Source: JASGIT01 sp047601665
Lineage (GTDB): Bacteria > Pseudomonadota > Gammaproteobacteria > Burkholderiales > Burkholderiaceae_C
DNA: 64,000 bases
Assembly: GCA_047601665.1 (NCBI GenBank)
Contig: JASGIT010000001.1
Span: 744,001-808,000, forward strand
Direction of reading: 5' to 3'
Shown here: positions 32,857 to 41,686 of the stretch, in pieces
How the letters are laid out: each line of letters begins with the position of its first letter
Numbering within the stretch: the first letter of the stretch is position 1
Position numbers and translations under genes: made by a program
Notes under the pieces: generated by a model
Told to the model about the DNA's origin: nothing
The model's input: the letters and a program-made list of their open reading frames with translations, nothing else
Database searches by the model: none

Positions 32857-33701
32857 GCCAGCTCCTGCAGGCGCATCGAGAAGTCGATGGCCTTGACGTC
32901 CTTGGTCAGCGTGCCGATGGAGATGCGGTCCACGCCGGTCTCGGCCAGCGCGCGCAGGCCGTCGAGCGTCACGCCGCCCGAGATTTCCAGGATGGCGCGC
33001 CCGGCATTCAGGGCCACGGCCTCGCGCAGCATGGGCAGCGGCATGTTGTCCAGCAGCACCATCTTCGCGCCCGCCTCCAGCGCCTCGGCCAGCTGCGCCA
33101 GCGTTTCGACCTCGATCTCGACGAACGCGGCCCGCGCCGCCACGGCCTGCGCGGCGCGCAGCACGGCGGTGACGCCGCCGGCGGCGGCGATGTGGTTCTC
33201 CTTGATGAGCACGGCGTCGTGCAGGCCGATGCGATGGTTCAGCCCGCCGCCCACCGTCACCGCGTATTTCTGCGCCAGGCGCAGGCCGGGCAGGGTTTTG
33301 CGGGTATCGACGATGCGCGCCCGCGTGCCCGCGATGGCGTCGGCGTAGGTGCGCGTCTTGGTGGCGACGGCGGACAGCAGCTGCAGGAAGTTGATGGCCG
33401 TGCGCTCGGCGGACAGCAGGGCGCGGGCGTTGCCTTCCATTTCCAGCACGATCTGGTCGGGCGCGCAGCGCTGGCCTTCGGGCACGTGCCAGGTCAGCTG
33501 CACGCCGGGGTCGAGGGCGCGCAGCGCGGCCTCGGCCCAGGGCGCGCCGCAGATAATGGCGGATTCGCGCGCCAGCACGCGGGCGCGGGCGCGGCGGGCG
33601 GGGTCGATCAGGCCGGCGGTGAGGTCGCCCGCGCCCACGTCTTCCTGCAGGGCGCGGGCCACGTCCTGGGCCACGGCATCAGGGTTGACGGCGAGGTTCA
33701 T
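32853..33701 (-). CDS. nadC: Nicotinate-nucleotide pyrophosphorylase (quinolinate phosphoribosyltransferase)
   Basis: A 282-residue enzyme that joins quinolinate and PRPP to nicotinate mononucleotide with loss of CO2. RIVDTRKTLPGLRLAQKYAV is the family signature; HRIGLHDAVLIKENHI and ISGGVTLDGLRALAETGVD follow. The start at 33701 (MNLAVNPDAV) lies 5 bp after the panD stop. It is in the same operon with nadB, panD and nadA. Confidence 0.97.
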   Translation of the reverse strand: MNLAVNPDAVAQDVARALQEDVGAGDLTAGLIDPARRARARVLARESAIICGAPWAEAALRALDPGVQLTWHVPEGQRCAPDQIVLEMEGNARALLSAERTAINFLQLLSAVATKTRTYADAIAGTRARIVDTRKTLPGLRLAQKYAVTVGGGLNHRIGLHDAVLIKENHIAAAGGVTAVLRAAQAVAARAAFVEIEVETLAQLAEALEAGAKMVLLDNMPLPMLREAVALNAGRAILEISGGVTLDGLRALAETGVDRISIGTLTKDVKAIDFSMRLQELA

Positions 33702-33706
33702 GGCGG

Positions 33707-34087
33707 TCACACCGTTTGCGTGGGCACGTGGTGGCGCAGGCCGGCCTGGCGGTTGTGCCCGTCCACGAACACCAGCCGCGGCTGGTGCGCGGCCACCTGG
33801 TCTTCGTGCACCTGGGCGAAGGCGGCGATGATGAGCAGGTCCCCCACGGCGGCGCGGCGCGCGGCGGAGCCGTTGACGGAGATCATGCCGCTGCCGCGCT
33901 GGCCCTTGATGGCGTAGGTGACGAAGCGCTCGCCGTTGTCCACATTCCAGATGTGGACTTGCTCGTTTTCGCAGATGTTGGCGGCGTCGAGCAGGTCCTC
34001 GTCGATGGCGCAGGAGCCTTCGTAGTGCAGTTCGCATTGCGTGGTCTTCACGCGGTGGATCTTGGATTTGAGCAGGGTGCGGAACAT
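33707..34087 (-). CDS. panD: Aspartate 1-decarboxylase
   Basis: A 126-residue pyruvoyl enzyme making beta-alanine for pantothenate. Self-cleavage between Gly24 and Ser25 (HYEGSCAID) would create the pyruvoyl group; Lys9 and Tyr58-region residues (ERFVTYAIKGQRGSG) are conserved. It is embedded in the nad operon between nadB and nadC, so two aspartate-consuming cofactor pathways are co-expressed. Confidence 0.97.
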   Translation of the reverse strand: MFRTLLKSKIHRVKTTQCELHYEGSCAIDEDLLDAANICENEQVHIWNVDNGERFVTYAIKGQRGSGMISVNGSAARRAAVGDLLIIAAFAQVHEDQVAAHQPRLVFVDGHNRQAGLRHHVPTQTV

Positions 34088-34114
34088 GGGGCGGACTCCT
34101 TGGAATGGCAGATT

Positions 34115-35698
34115 TCAACGCGGCACGAGGATGGTGGGGGCGGCGGGCGCGGCCAGGTCGGGCCAGTCGCGGCTGAAGTGCAGGCCGCGGCTTTCGTGGC
34201 GCATTTGCGCGCTTTGCACGATGAGGTCGGCCACCTGCACGAGGTTGCGCAGCTCCAGCAGGTCGCGCGTGACGTGGAAGTGGGCGTAGAACTCGTGGAT
34301 TTCGCTGTGCAGCAGCGCGATGCGGTGCGCGGCGCGCTCCAGGCGCTTGCCGGTGCGCACGATGCCCACGTAGTCCCACATGAAGCGGCGCAGTTCGTCC
34401 CAGTTGTGCGAGATGACCACGCACTCGTCCGCGTCGGTCACGCGGCTGTCGTCCCACGCGGGCAACGTGGGCAGGCTGGCGGGGGCCGCGCCCGCGATGT
34501 GGGCGGCGGCGGCGCGGGCGAACACCATGCATTCGAGCAGCGAATTGCTGGCCAGCCGGTTGGCGCCGTGCAGGCCGGTGCAGGCGGTCTCGCCGATGGC
34601 GTAGAGGCCGGGCAGGTCGGTACGGCCCGAGAGGTCGGTCAGCACGCCGCCGCAGGTGTAGTGCGCGGCGGGCACCACGGGAATGGGCTGGCGCGTGATG
34701 TCGATGCCCAGTTCCGCACAGCGCGCCAGGATGTTGGGGAAGTGCTCGTGCAGGAAGGCCGGGGGCTGGTGCGAGATGTCGAGGTGCACGCAGTCCAGCC
34801 CGTGCTTTTTCATCTCGAAGTCGATGGCGCGAGCCACCACGTCGCGCGGGGCCAGTTCGGCGCGCTCGTCGTGGCGGGGCATGAAGCGGGCGCCGCCCGC
34901 CGACGGGGGCAGCTTCAACTGCCCGCCCTCGCCGCGCACGGCTTCGCTGATCAGGAAGGACTTGGCCTCGGGGTGGTACAGGCAAGTGGGGTGGAACTGG
35001 ATGAACTCCAGGTTCGCCACGCGGCAGCCCGCGCGCCACGCGGCGGCGATGCCGTCGCCCGTGGCGGTGTCGGGGTTGGTGGTGTAGAGGTAGACCTTGC
35101 CCGCGCCGCCCGTGGCCAGCAGGGTGTGCGGGGCGCGGAAGGTGTGCACTTCGTCGGTCGCCTCGTCGAGCGCGTACAGGCCCAGGCAGCGCCGCGGGCC
35201 TGGCGCTCCGGCCTTGGCGGTGGTGACCAGGTCGACCAGCGTGTGCTGCTCGAACAGCGTGATGCCGGGGGTGGCGCGCACCACGTCGATCAGCGTGCGC
35301 TGCACGGCGGCCCCGGTGGCGTCGGCGGCGTGGACGATGCGCCGCGCGCCGTGCCCGCCTTCGCGCGTGAGGTGCAGCGCGCCGCCCTCCAGCGAGAACG
35401 GCACGCCCAGGTCTTGCAGCCAGCGGATGGCGGCGGGCGCGTTTTCCACCACGAAGCGCGTGGCGGCCAGGTCGCACAGGCCCGCGCCGGCCACCAGCGT
35501 GTCGCGCACGTGCGCGTCGAAGCTGTCGCCCTCGGCCAGCACGGCGGCAATGCCGCCCTGCGCCCGGCCGCTGGCCCCGTCCGCCAGGCCGCGCTTGGTG
35601 ATGACGGCCACGCGGTGCGTGGGCGCGAGCTGCAGCGCGGCGGACAGGCCCGCCAGGCCGCTGCCCACGATGAGAACGTCGAAGTCCAGCGATTGCAT
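34115..35698 (-). CDS. nadB: L-aspartate oxidase
   Basis: A 527-residue FAD enzyme that oxidises L-aspartate to iminoaspartate, the first step of NAD synthesis. The FAD dinucleotide motif is VLIVGSGLAGLSAAL at about residue 8, followed by KRGLADGASGRAQGGIAAV, the capping domain with EFIQFHPTCLY and TCGGVLTDLSGRT, and a C-terminal helical domain. The start at 35698 directly follows repeat copy F. First gene of the nad-panD unit. Confidence 0.97.
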   Translation of the reverse strand: MQSLDFDVLIVGSGLAGLSAALQLAPTHRVAVITKRGLADGASGRAQGGIAAVLAEGDSFDAHVRDTLVAGAGLCDLAATRFVVENAPAAIRWLQDLGVPFSLEGGALHLTREGGHGARRIVHAADATGAAVQRTLIDVVRATPGITLFEQHTLVDLVTTAKAGAPGPRRCLGLYALDEATDEVHTFRAPHTLLATGGAGKVYLYTTNPDTATGDGIAAAWRAGCRVANLEFIQFHPTCLYHPEAKSFLISEAVRGEGGQLKLPPSAGGARFMPRHDERAELAPRDVVARAIDFEMKKHGLDCVHLDISHQPPAFLHEHFPNILARCAELGIDITRQPIPVVPAAHYTCGGVLTDLSGRTDLPGLYAIGETACTGLHGANRLASNSLLECMVFARAAAAHIAGAAPASLPTLPAWDDSRVTDADECVVISHNWDELRRFMWDYVGIVRTGKRLERAAHRIALLHSEIHEFYAHFHVTRDLLELRNLVQVADLIVQSAQMRHESRGLHFSRDWPDLAAPAAPTILVPR

Positions 35699-35703
35699 TT
35701 TTG

Positions 35704-35752
35704 GGTCTTTTTGGCCTCTAGCCTAGGTGGAACAAGCGCTGGCAGCTATCAA
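35704..35752 (-). repeat. Dispersed palindromic repeat, copy F (phoH-nadB junction)
   Basis: The sense strand reads ATAGCTGCCAGCGCTTG, loop, degenerate right arm, GAGGCCAAAAAG. It begins 3-4 bases after the phoH stop and ends a few bases before the nadB start. With copy E it brackets the nad cassette on both sides. Confidence 0.88.
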
Positions 35753-35753
35753 A

Positions 35754-36704
35754 TCAGGAGTTGTCGCTGCGTTTTCGCTGCGCGTCGTAGGCATCGACGA
35801 TACGCGCCACCAGCGGGTGGCGCACCACGTCGGCGCTGGTGAAGCGGGTGACGGCGATGCCCTGCACGCGCTTGAGCACGCGCTCGGCGTCGATCAGGCC
35901 GCTGAGCGACCCCTTGGGCAGGTCGATCTGGCTCACGTCGCCCGTCACCACGCATTTGCTGCCGAAGCCGATGCGGGTGAGGAACATCTTCATCTGCTCG
36001 GGCGTGGTGTTCTGCGCTTCGTCGAGGATGACGAAGGCGTTGTTCAGCGTGCGCCCGCGCATGAAGGCCAGCGGCGCGATCTCCAGCGCGTTGCGCTCGA
36101 AGGCTTTCGTGACGCGGTCGAAGCCCATGAGGTCGTACAGCGCGTCGTACAGCGGGCGCAGGTAGGGGTCCACCTTCTGCGTGAGGTCGCCGGGCAGGAA
36201 GCCCAGGCGCTCGCCCGCCTCCACCGCCGGGCGCGTGAGCACGATGCGCTGCACGCCGCTGCGCTCCAGCGCGTCCACGGCGCAGGCCACGGCCAGATAG
36301 GTCTTGCCCGTGCCCGCGGGGCCGATGCCGAAGGTGATGTCGTGCTCGGCGATGTTGTGCAGGTACACGCTCTGGGTAGGCGTGCGCGCGCGCAGGTCGG
36401 CGCGGCGCGTGTGCAGGGTGAGGGCGCCGTCGGCGTCTTCCTCCAGCATGGCGGCGTCGCCCGCGAGCATGAGCTGCGCCTGCTCCTCGCGCAGGGGGCG
36501 GTCGGCCATTTCATAGAGCGCCTGGAGCAGCTCCATCGCCTGGGTGGCGCGGGCCTTGGGGCCATCGACCTTGAACTGCTCGTGCCGGTGGGCGATGCGC
36601 ACTTGCAGCGCCTCCTCGATGCGGCGCAGGTGCGCGTCCGCCGGGCCGCACAGGTGGGTCAGGCGGGTGTTGTTGTGCGGGGTGAAGGTGTGGCGCAGGA
36701 TCAC
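35754..36704 (-). CDS. phoH: PhoH-like ATPase
   Basis: A 316-residue P-loop protein of the PhoH/YbeZ family, a partner of YbeY in rRNA processing. Walker A is GIGPAGTGKTYLA near residue 115 and Walker B is FVILDEAQNTTPEQMK. The start is probably GTG at 36704 (VILRHTFTPHN), which leaves 33 bp to the divergent ruvA; no good ribosome site is seen. A further upstream ATG would overlap ruvA. It is separated from ybeY by the nad cassette. Confidence 0.93.
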   Translation of the reverse strand: MILRHTFTPHNNTRLTHLCGPADAHLRRIEEALQVRIAHRHEQFKVDGPKARATQAMELLQALYEMADRPLREEQAQLMLAGDAAMLEEDADGALTLHTRRADLRARTPTQSVYLHNIAEHDITFGIGPAGTGKTYLAVACAVDALERSGVQRIVLTRPAVEAGERLGFLPGDLTQKVDPYLRPLYDALYDLMGFDRVTKAFERNALEIAPLAFMRGRTLNNAFVILDEAQNTTPEQMKMFLTRIGFGSKCVVTGDVSQIDLPKGSLSGLIDAERVLKRVQGIAVTRFTSADVVRHPLVARIVDAYDAQRKRSDNS

Positions 36705-36737
36705 GCTGGATAATTTCTGGCAGGAAAAAGGATTCGC

Positions 36738-37316
36738 ATGATAGGCAAACTGACCGGAGCCCTGCTGGAGAAGGCCCCGCCCGAGGTGTTGATCGACTGC
36801 CACGGCGTGGGCTACGAGGTGCAGGTGCCGATGAGCACCTTCTACAACCTACCCGCCGTGGGACAGGGCGTCGCGCTGCTCACGCACTTCGTGGTGCGCG
36901 AGGATGCGCAGCTGCTCTACGGCTTCGGCACGCACGAGGAGCGGCAGGCGTTCCGCGAACTCATCAAGATCAGCGGCGTGGGGCCGCGCACGGCGCTGGC
37001 CATCCTGTCGGGCATGAGCGTGGGCGACCTGGCGCAGGCCGTGTCGCTGCAGGAAGGCGGGCGGCTGGTGAAGGTGCCGGGCATCGGCAAGAAGACCGCC
37101 GAGCGGCTGCTGCTGGAGCTCAAGGGCAAGCTGGGCGCGGAACTGGGCGGCAGCGCGCGCGCGCAGCCCGGCGGCGAAGCCCAGGCTGATATCCTGCAGG
37201 CGCTGCTGGCCCTGGGCTACAGCGACAAGGAGGCCGCCGCGGCCCTGAAGGCGCTGCCCGAAGGCGTCAGCGTCAGCGAGGGCATCAAGCTCGCGCTCAA
37301 GGCGCTGGCCAAGTAA
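36738..37316 (+). CDS. ruvA: Holliday junction branch migration protein RuvA
   Basis: A 192-residue junction-binding subunit with the N-terminal OB fold (MIGKLTGALLEK), two helix-hairpin-helix motifs (LIKISGVGPRTALAIL and LVKVPGIGKKTAERLL) and the small C-terminal domain that contacts RuvB. The start at 36738 follows GGATTCGC. ruvB, normally adjacent, is 6.9 kb downstream on the same strand. Confidence 0.97.
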   Translation: MIGKLTGALLEKAPPEVLIDCHGVGYEVQVPMSTFYNLPAVGQGVALLTHFVVREDAQLLYGFGTHEERQAFRELIKISGVGPRTALAILSGMSVGDLAQAVSLQEGGRLVKVPGIGKKTAERLLLELKGKLGAELGGSARAQPGGEAQADILQALLALGYSDKEAAAALKALPEGVSVSEGIKLALKALAK

Positions 37317-37337
37317 ACCGACAACAGAGAATCTTCC

Positions 37338-38813
37338 ATGGACGCCAAACAAGCCATGCGCCTGGCCGCGCTGACCACCACCATTGCCATGCTGGCGGCC
37401 TGCGGCGGCGGGGGTAGCTCGTCGCCCGCGCCATCACCTTCGCCTTCGCCCTCCCCTTCGCCGGCCCCGGCCATCGACCGCATCGAGCCCTACGACACCA
37501 GCGCCGCCAAGGCCGCCCAGGCCGACACCGCGCCCGCCGCCAAGGCGCTGGCCCCCTCCGCCGCGCAGGTGCAGCTGGGCGCCCTGCAGGGCGGCTCGCT
37601 GGCCAAGGCCGCCGCCGTGGGCGGCGCGCAGCAGATCGGCGTGGCGCGTGCCGTGCCCGACCTCGCCACCACCGCGGCCACCGCCAAGCGCCTGGCCTGG
37701 ACCAAGGCCGGCAACGGCACGCAGGTGGCGGCCATCAGCGTCACCTCGGGCGGCGCGCGCGGCTTGCGCCTGGGCGTGCTGGTGCGCGCGCTGCCCGAGG
37801 GGGCCGTGCTGCGCTTTTACGCCCAGGGCGGCGCCGACGTGATAGAGGCCAGCGCTGATCAGGTCAACGCCGCCATCGCGCGCAACCTCCAGGCGGGCGA
37901 GGACGACCTGGAGGCCCACACCTACTGGAGCCCGGACTTCGGCGGCGCCAACACCACGCTGGAGGTGCAGATCCCCGCCAGCGCCGCCCCCGGCAGCGTG
38001 CAGATCGCCATTCCCCGCGTGTCGCACTACCTGGTCTCGCCCAGCGAGGCCAGCGCGGGCATCACCAAGGCCACGGGCGTGGGCGCCTCGGGCAGTTGCG
38101 AGGTCGACGTGAATTGCACCGCCGGCTACCAGGACCAGAGCCGCTCCGTCGCGCGCATGACGTTCGTGAAATCGGGCGGCACATTCCTCTGCACGGGCAC
38201 GCTCCTGAACGACCGGGCGTCGGACGGCAAGCCCTACTTCCTCAGCGCCAACCACTGCATCTCCACGCAGGCGTCGGCCTCGTCGCTGCAGACCGACTGG
38301 TTCTACCGCTCCTCCGCCTGCGGCTCCAGCAGCATCAGCACGGCCTATACCCGCCGCACGGGCGGGGCGCAGCTGCTGTACGCCACGGCCAGCACCGACA
38401 CCTCCTTCATGCTGCTGAACGACGCGCCACCCGCGGGCGTGGTCTACGCGGGCTCGTACTTCGGCACGCCCGTCGCCACCGGCACGCAGGTCGCCGACGT
38501 GCACCAGCCCGAGGGCGACCTGCAGAAACTCAGCCTCGGCATCGTGCAGGGCTACAGCATCTGCACCACCACGGCGGGCTGCCTCGGCAGCGACGCCGGC
38601 AGCGGCACCTTCCTCAGCGTCGGCTGGCAGCAGGGCGCCACCGAGCTGGGCAGCAGCGGCTCCGGCGCATACACCACCATCGGCAGCACGCGCTACGTGG
38701 TGGGCCAGTTGTATGGCGGCCTCTCCAAGTGCTCCAACCCTGCGGCACTGGACTACTTCGGGCGCTTCGATACCGCCTACAACGCCGCCCTCAAGCAGTG
38801 GCTGAACCCGTGA
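37338..38813 (+). CDS. Lysyl-endopeptidase-like trypsin-fold serine protease lipoprotein
   Basis: A 491-residue secreted protein. The signal peptide ends in lipobox LAAC (Cys22), followed by GGGGSSS and a PSPSPSPSP linker. A propeptide-like beta domain (about 50-240) precedes a trypsin-fold domain starting SGSCEVDVNCTAGYQDQSRSVA, like Achromobacter protease I. The catalytic triad can be assigned: His in LSANHCIST, Asp in STDTSFMLL, Ser in LGSSGSGAY. Several paired Cys residues suggest disulfides. It starts 21 bp after ruvA in the same direction. Specificity for Lys is uncertain. Confidence 0.85.
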   Translation: MDAKQAMRLAALTTTIAMLAACGGGGSSSPAPSPSPSPSPSPAPAIDRIEPYDTSAAKAAQADTAPAAKALAPSAAQVQLGALQGGSLAKAAAVGGAQQIGVARAVPDLATTAATAKRLAWTKAGNGTQVAAISVTSGGARGLRLGVLVRALPEGAVLRFYAQGGADVIEASADQVNAAIARNLQAGEDDLEAHTYWSPDFGGANTTLEVQIPASAAPGSVQIAIPRVSHYLVSPSEASAGITKATGVGASGSCEVDVNCTAGYQDQSRSVARMTFVKSGGTFLCTGTLLNDRASDGKPYFLSANHCISTQASASSLQTDWFYRSSACGSSSISTAYTRRTGGAQLLYATASTDTSFMLLNDAPPAGVVYAGSYFGTPVATGTQVADVHQPEGDLQKLSLGIVQGYSICTTTAGCLGSDAGSGTFLSVGWQQGATELGSSGSGAYTTIGSTRYVVGQLYGGLSKCSNPAALDYFGRFDTAYNAALKQWLNP

Positions 38814-38866
38814 GCATCCACACTGGCGGCATTGATAAGGCGCAGCGGTCCGCGTGCGGCGGGTGA

Positions 38867-38898
38867 GAGGGAGTACATGCGCCCCCTCCCCTCCTTTT
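38867..38898 (+). terminator. Possible weak terminator between protease and Hsp70 genes
   Basis: GAGGGAG (38867-38873) can pair with CTCCCCTC (38886-38893) with one bulge and is followed by four Ts. It lies between convergent genes and its tail reaches the stop codon of the Hsp70 gene. The stem is imperfect. Confidence 0.35.
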
Positions 38899-41675
38899 CA
38901 TAGCAATACCAGGCCCGGCGGCAGGCTGTCGCCCAGGCTGCGTTTCTGGTCTTCGGCGTCCATGGCCTGCGCCTGCTCGACCAGCGCGATCCAGCGCACG
39001 GGCGCGGCGGCGGCGCGCAGTTTGTCCACGACCTGCGCGCGCAGGCCGTCGGGCAGATCGCGCGCGCGGTCGCCCGTCATGCGGGCGATCTGCATGGCGG
39101 CGAACATCGCGTGCTCGTTCCTGCGCCAGTCCTGCGCCAGCGCGGCGACGAGGAACTCGCGCGCGGCCTCGGGCGGCATGGTCAGGTGGGCATTGGCGGC
39201 CAGCGGCTGGCGCGCGGCCAGGCGGCCGATGGCCCACCAGGTCTGCACCGGCTCGCCGGGTTTTTGCAGGCGCTGCAGCATCCACTGGCCCATCTCCTGG
39301 CGGTACTGCCAGGGCACGGCCTCCATCGCGGCGAAGAGGCGCAGCATGTCGTCGTAGCTGCCATATTTGGCGCTGCGCTGCGCGGCCTGCTGGACCGTTT
39401 TCTGCATCTTGCCGGCCACGTCTTCCAGCAGTTCCATCTGCCGCGCCTCGTCCAGCCCCGCCGCGATGCGGCGCCAGAACACCCACCACTCCGTCCAGTT
39501 GGCCGCTTCCTTGCCGTGGGCGAGGCCCTGCGCGTAGAGCTGCCACGCCTGGTCGACGCGCCAGCCGTCCAGCTCCGCGCCCACGCCGGGGCGCAGGCAC
39601 CAGCCCGCGAGGTTGAGCCATGTGCGCTCGTGTTCGGGCGTGCGGCGGCGGCGCTTGGCGCGCGCGAGCAGGGCGTCGAACAGCGCGCGCAGCAGGGGGG
39701 CTTCCCAGCCCTCGCGGGGGCCGAGGACCTTTTCCAGCGTCTGGCGCAACTGGCGCACCTCCTTGGGCGGTACCTCCTGCGATTGGTTGCCGAAGATGCG
39801 GTCTATGGCCTCGATGGCGGGCTTAAGGTGTTTTTGGCCTCCAGCGCTTTCCTGGTCTGCGCTACCAGCTATCGAATCGGTAGCGCCGCGCAGGTTGAAC
39901 GGCAGCAGCCATTGGCGGCTGTCGTCGTCCACCGCCACGCAGCGCACCTCCAGCGTGCCCACCTCGGTCATGCGCGCGTGGAGCTGCACCTCGACCTGTG
40001 CCTTCTCGCGCCCCTCGGGCGCGGGCAGCACGGCGGCGAGCGGTGGCAGCTCCACCCAGCCTTCGCCTTCGAGCGGGGCGATCTGCCCGGGCTGCGCGGG
40101 AGTCTCCAGGCTGTTGGCGACGAGCGCGAAGCGCACCGCCTGCCCCAGCTTCAACGCGAAGCGCCGCCCGGTGAGGACGATGCGCACGCCTTCCTCGGTG
40201 CCGCGCGGCAGCAGGCACAGGCCCTTGCCGCCTGGCAGCACCAGCCAGTAGCTGCGCGCCGAGCCACCGCCGATGCGGGGGACTATGTTTTTGATAGCTG
40301 CTTGCGCTTGTCCAGCAAGCGCTGGAGGCTGATTTGATTCAAAAGTGGTTAGCCCATGCGCCGCCGCGCCACGCGCCACGGCCCAGTCCGGGTGCGGGTT
40401 GTGCAGCACGCGCACCGGCGCGCCGCGCCATTCGCCGAGCAGTTGCGTGAGCCGCTCGGCCAGCGCGTGCGCGTGGAACACGCCGCCGTTGAGCAGCACA
40501 GCGTCCGGCAGCTCACCCTGCGCATGACGCGCGAGGAACTGCGCCAGATGCCGCGAGATGGCCGCGTCCGCCGGGTAGGGCAGTCCCAGCCCGCGCAGCG
40601 CGCCCTGGCGGCGTGTGGGCGCATCGGTGAGTTGCGCGTGCGGCAGAAAGCCTTCGACCACCCACGCGCGCACGTCATCGCGCGAGAGCGTGGCCGAGCG
40701 CGTCTGCGCCAGCAGTTGCGAACCGCCGCCGAGCAGGGTGACGGCGGCGCTCTCGAGCGCGTCCCGCGCCAGCAGCAGTTCCTTGGCGATGCGGCAGCGC
40801 TGCACGAGCTGGGCGAAGCGCGCGGCGGGCAGGCGCTGGCCTTCGCCCGCGAACCGTGGCTCCAGCCGGTGCGCGAGCGCCAGATCCATGTTGTCGCCGC
40901 CCAGCATCAGGTGCTCGCCCACGGCGATGCGCGTGAGCGTGGGCAGCCCGCCCGGCGTGGGCTCCACGCGGATCAGCGTCAGGTCGGTCGTGCCGCCGCC
41001 CACGTCGGCCACCAGTACGAGGCGGCAGCCTTCCAACTGCGCGGCCAGTTGCTCGCCCTGCAGCGCCAGCCAGTCGTGGAACGCGGCCTTGGGTTCTTCG
41101 AGCAGATGCACTTCGGGTAGCCCGGCCAACCGCGCGGCCTCCAGCGTCAGCGCCCGCGCGCCCTCGTCGAACGAGGCGGGCACGGTGAGCACCACGGCTT
41201 GCCGTTCCAGCGGCACATCGGGATGGGCCGCATCCCAAGCAGCCTTCACATGCGCGAGGTACGAGGCCGATGCAGCGAGCGGTGACACCTTCGCCACGCC
41301 CTCCGGCGCGCCCCAGGGCAGGATCGGCGCGGTGCGATCCACGCCGGGGTGCGACAGCCAGCTCTTGGCGCTTGCCACCAGCCGTCCCGGCACGGCCGCG
41401 CCCAGCTCGCGCGCCCAGCGGCCGAGGGTGGCGGGCGCTCCATCCGACGCATCCAGCGGCGGCCACGGCGCGCGCCACGCATCGCCCAGCTCCTGCGGCG
41501 CGGCCTGGTAGCGCACCGAGGGCAGCAGCGGTTGCGCCTGCACCTCGCTGGCCGATATGCGCTGGGGGATGGGCAGCAGCGCGATCTCCGCCGCGCCGCC
41601 GCCCAGGGGTGCGAAGGCGCAGACGGTGTGGCTGGTGCCGAGGTCGATGCCGACGGCGTAGCGTGGCGGCTGCAT
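38898..41675 (-). CDS. Large Hsp70-family protein with C-terminal DUF3731-like region
   Basis: A 925-residue DnaK-related protein. The ATPase domain has YAVGIDLGTSHTVCAF at residue 6, DVGGGTTDLTLI and a connect-type NGGVFHAHALAERL motif near residue 405. The segments after about residue 620 are helical and match the DUF3731 type found in Hsp70-like proteins. Two stretches, about residues 444-464 (ALAGQAQAAIKN) and 598-616 (IAGSADQESAGG), are translated copies of the dispersed repeat, in frame. The start is 11 bp after the preceding Hsp70 gene, in a three-gene unit with DUF2760. Clients are unknown. Confidence 0.9.
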   Translation of the reverse strand: MQPPRYAVGIDLGTSHTVCAFAPLGGGAAEIALLPIPQRISASEVQAQPLLPSVRYQAAPQELGDAWRAPWPPLDASDGAPATLGRWARELGAAVPGRLVASAKSWLSHPGVDRTAPILPWGAPEGVAKVSPLAASASYLAHVKAAWDAAHPDVPLERQAVVLTVPASFDEGARALTLEAARLAGLPEVHLLEEPKAAFHDWLALQGEQLAAQLEGCRLVLVADVGGGTTDLTLIRVEPTPGGLPTLTRIAVGEHLMLGGDNMDLALAHRLEPRFAGEGQRLPAARFAQLVQRCRIAKELLLARDALESAAVTLLGGGSQLLAQTRSATLSRDDVRAWVVEGFLPHAQLTDAPTRRQGALRGLGLPYPADAAISRHLAQFLARHAQGELPDAVLLNGGVFHAHALAERLTQLLGEWRGAPVRVLHNPHPDWAVARGAAAHGLTTFESNQPPALAGQAQAAIKNIVPRIGGGSARSYWLVLPGGKGLCLLPRGTEEGVRIVLTGRRFALKLGQAVRFALVANSLETPAQPGQIAPLEGEGWVELPPLAAVLPAPEGREKAQVEVQLHARMTEVGTLEVRCVAVDDDSRQWLLPFNLRGATDSIAGSADQESAGGQKHLKPAIEAIDRIFGNQSQEVPPKEVRQLRQTLEKVLGPREGWEAPLLRALFDALLARAKRRRRTPEHERTWLNLAGWCLRPGVGAELDGWRVDQAWQLYAQGLAHGKEAANWTEWWVFWRRIAAGLDEARQMELLEDVAGKMQKTVQQAAQRSAKYGSYDDMLRLFAAMEAVPWQYRQEMGQWMLQRLQKPGEPVQTWWAIGRLAARQPLAANAHLTMPPEAAREFLVAALAQDWRRNEHAMFAAMQIARMTGDRARDLPDGLRAQVVDKLRAAAAPVRWIALVEQAQAMDAEDQKRSLGDSLPPGLVLL
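39828..39884 (-). repeat. Dispersed palindromic repeat, copy G, translated in the Hsp70 gene
   Basis: On the coding strand it reads ATAGCTGGTAGCGCA ... AAAGCGCTGGAGGCCAAAAACACC. In frame it encodes SIAGSADQESAGGQKH. The arms are slightly degenerate. It uses the same orientation and reading frame as copies I and J. Confidence 0.88.
40286..40345 (+). repeat. Dispersed palindromic repeat, copy H, translated in the Hsp70 gene (opposite orientation)
   Basis: The plus strand reads ATAGCTGCTTGCGCTTG-TCCAGC-AAGCGCTGGAGGC. The Hsp70 gene reads it antisense, in frame, as QPPALAGQAQAAIKN. Its frame equals that of the antisense copy K in tldD. Confidence 0.88.
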
Positions 41676-41686
41676 GGCAGGCGGGA

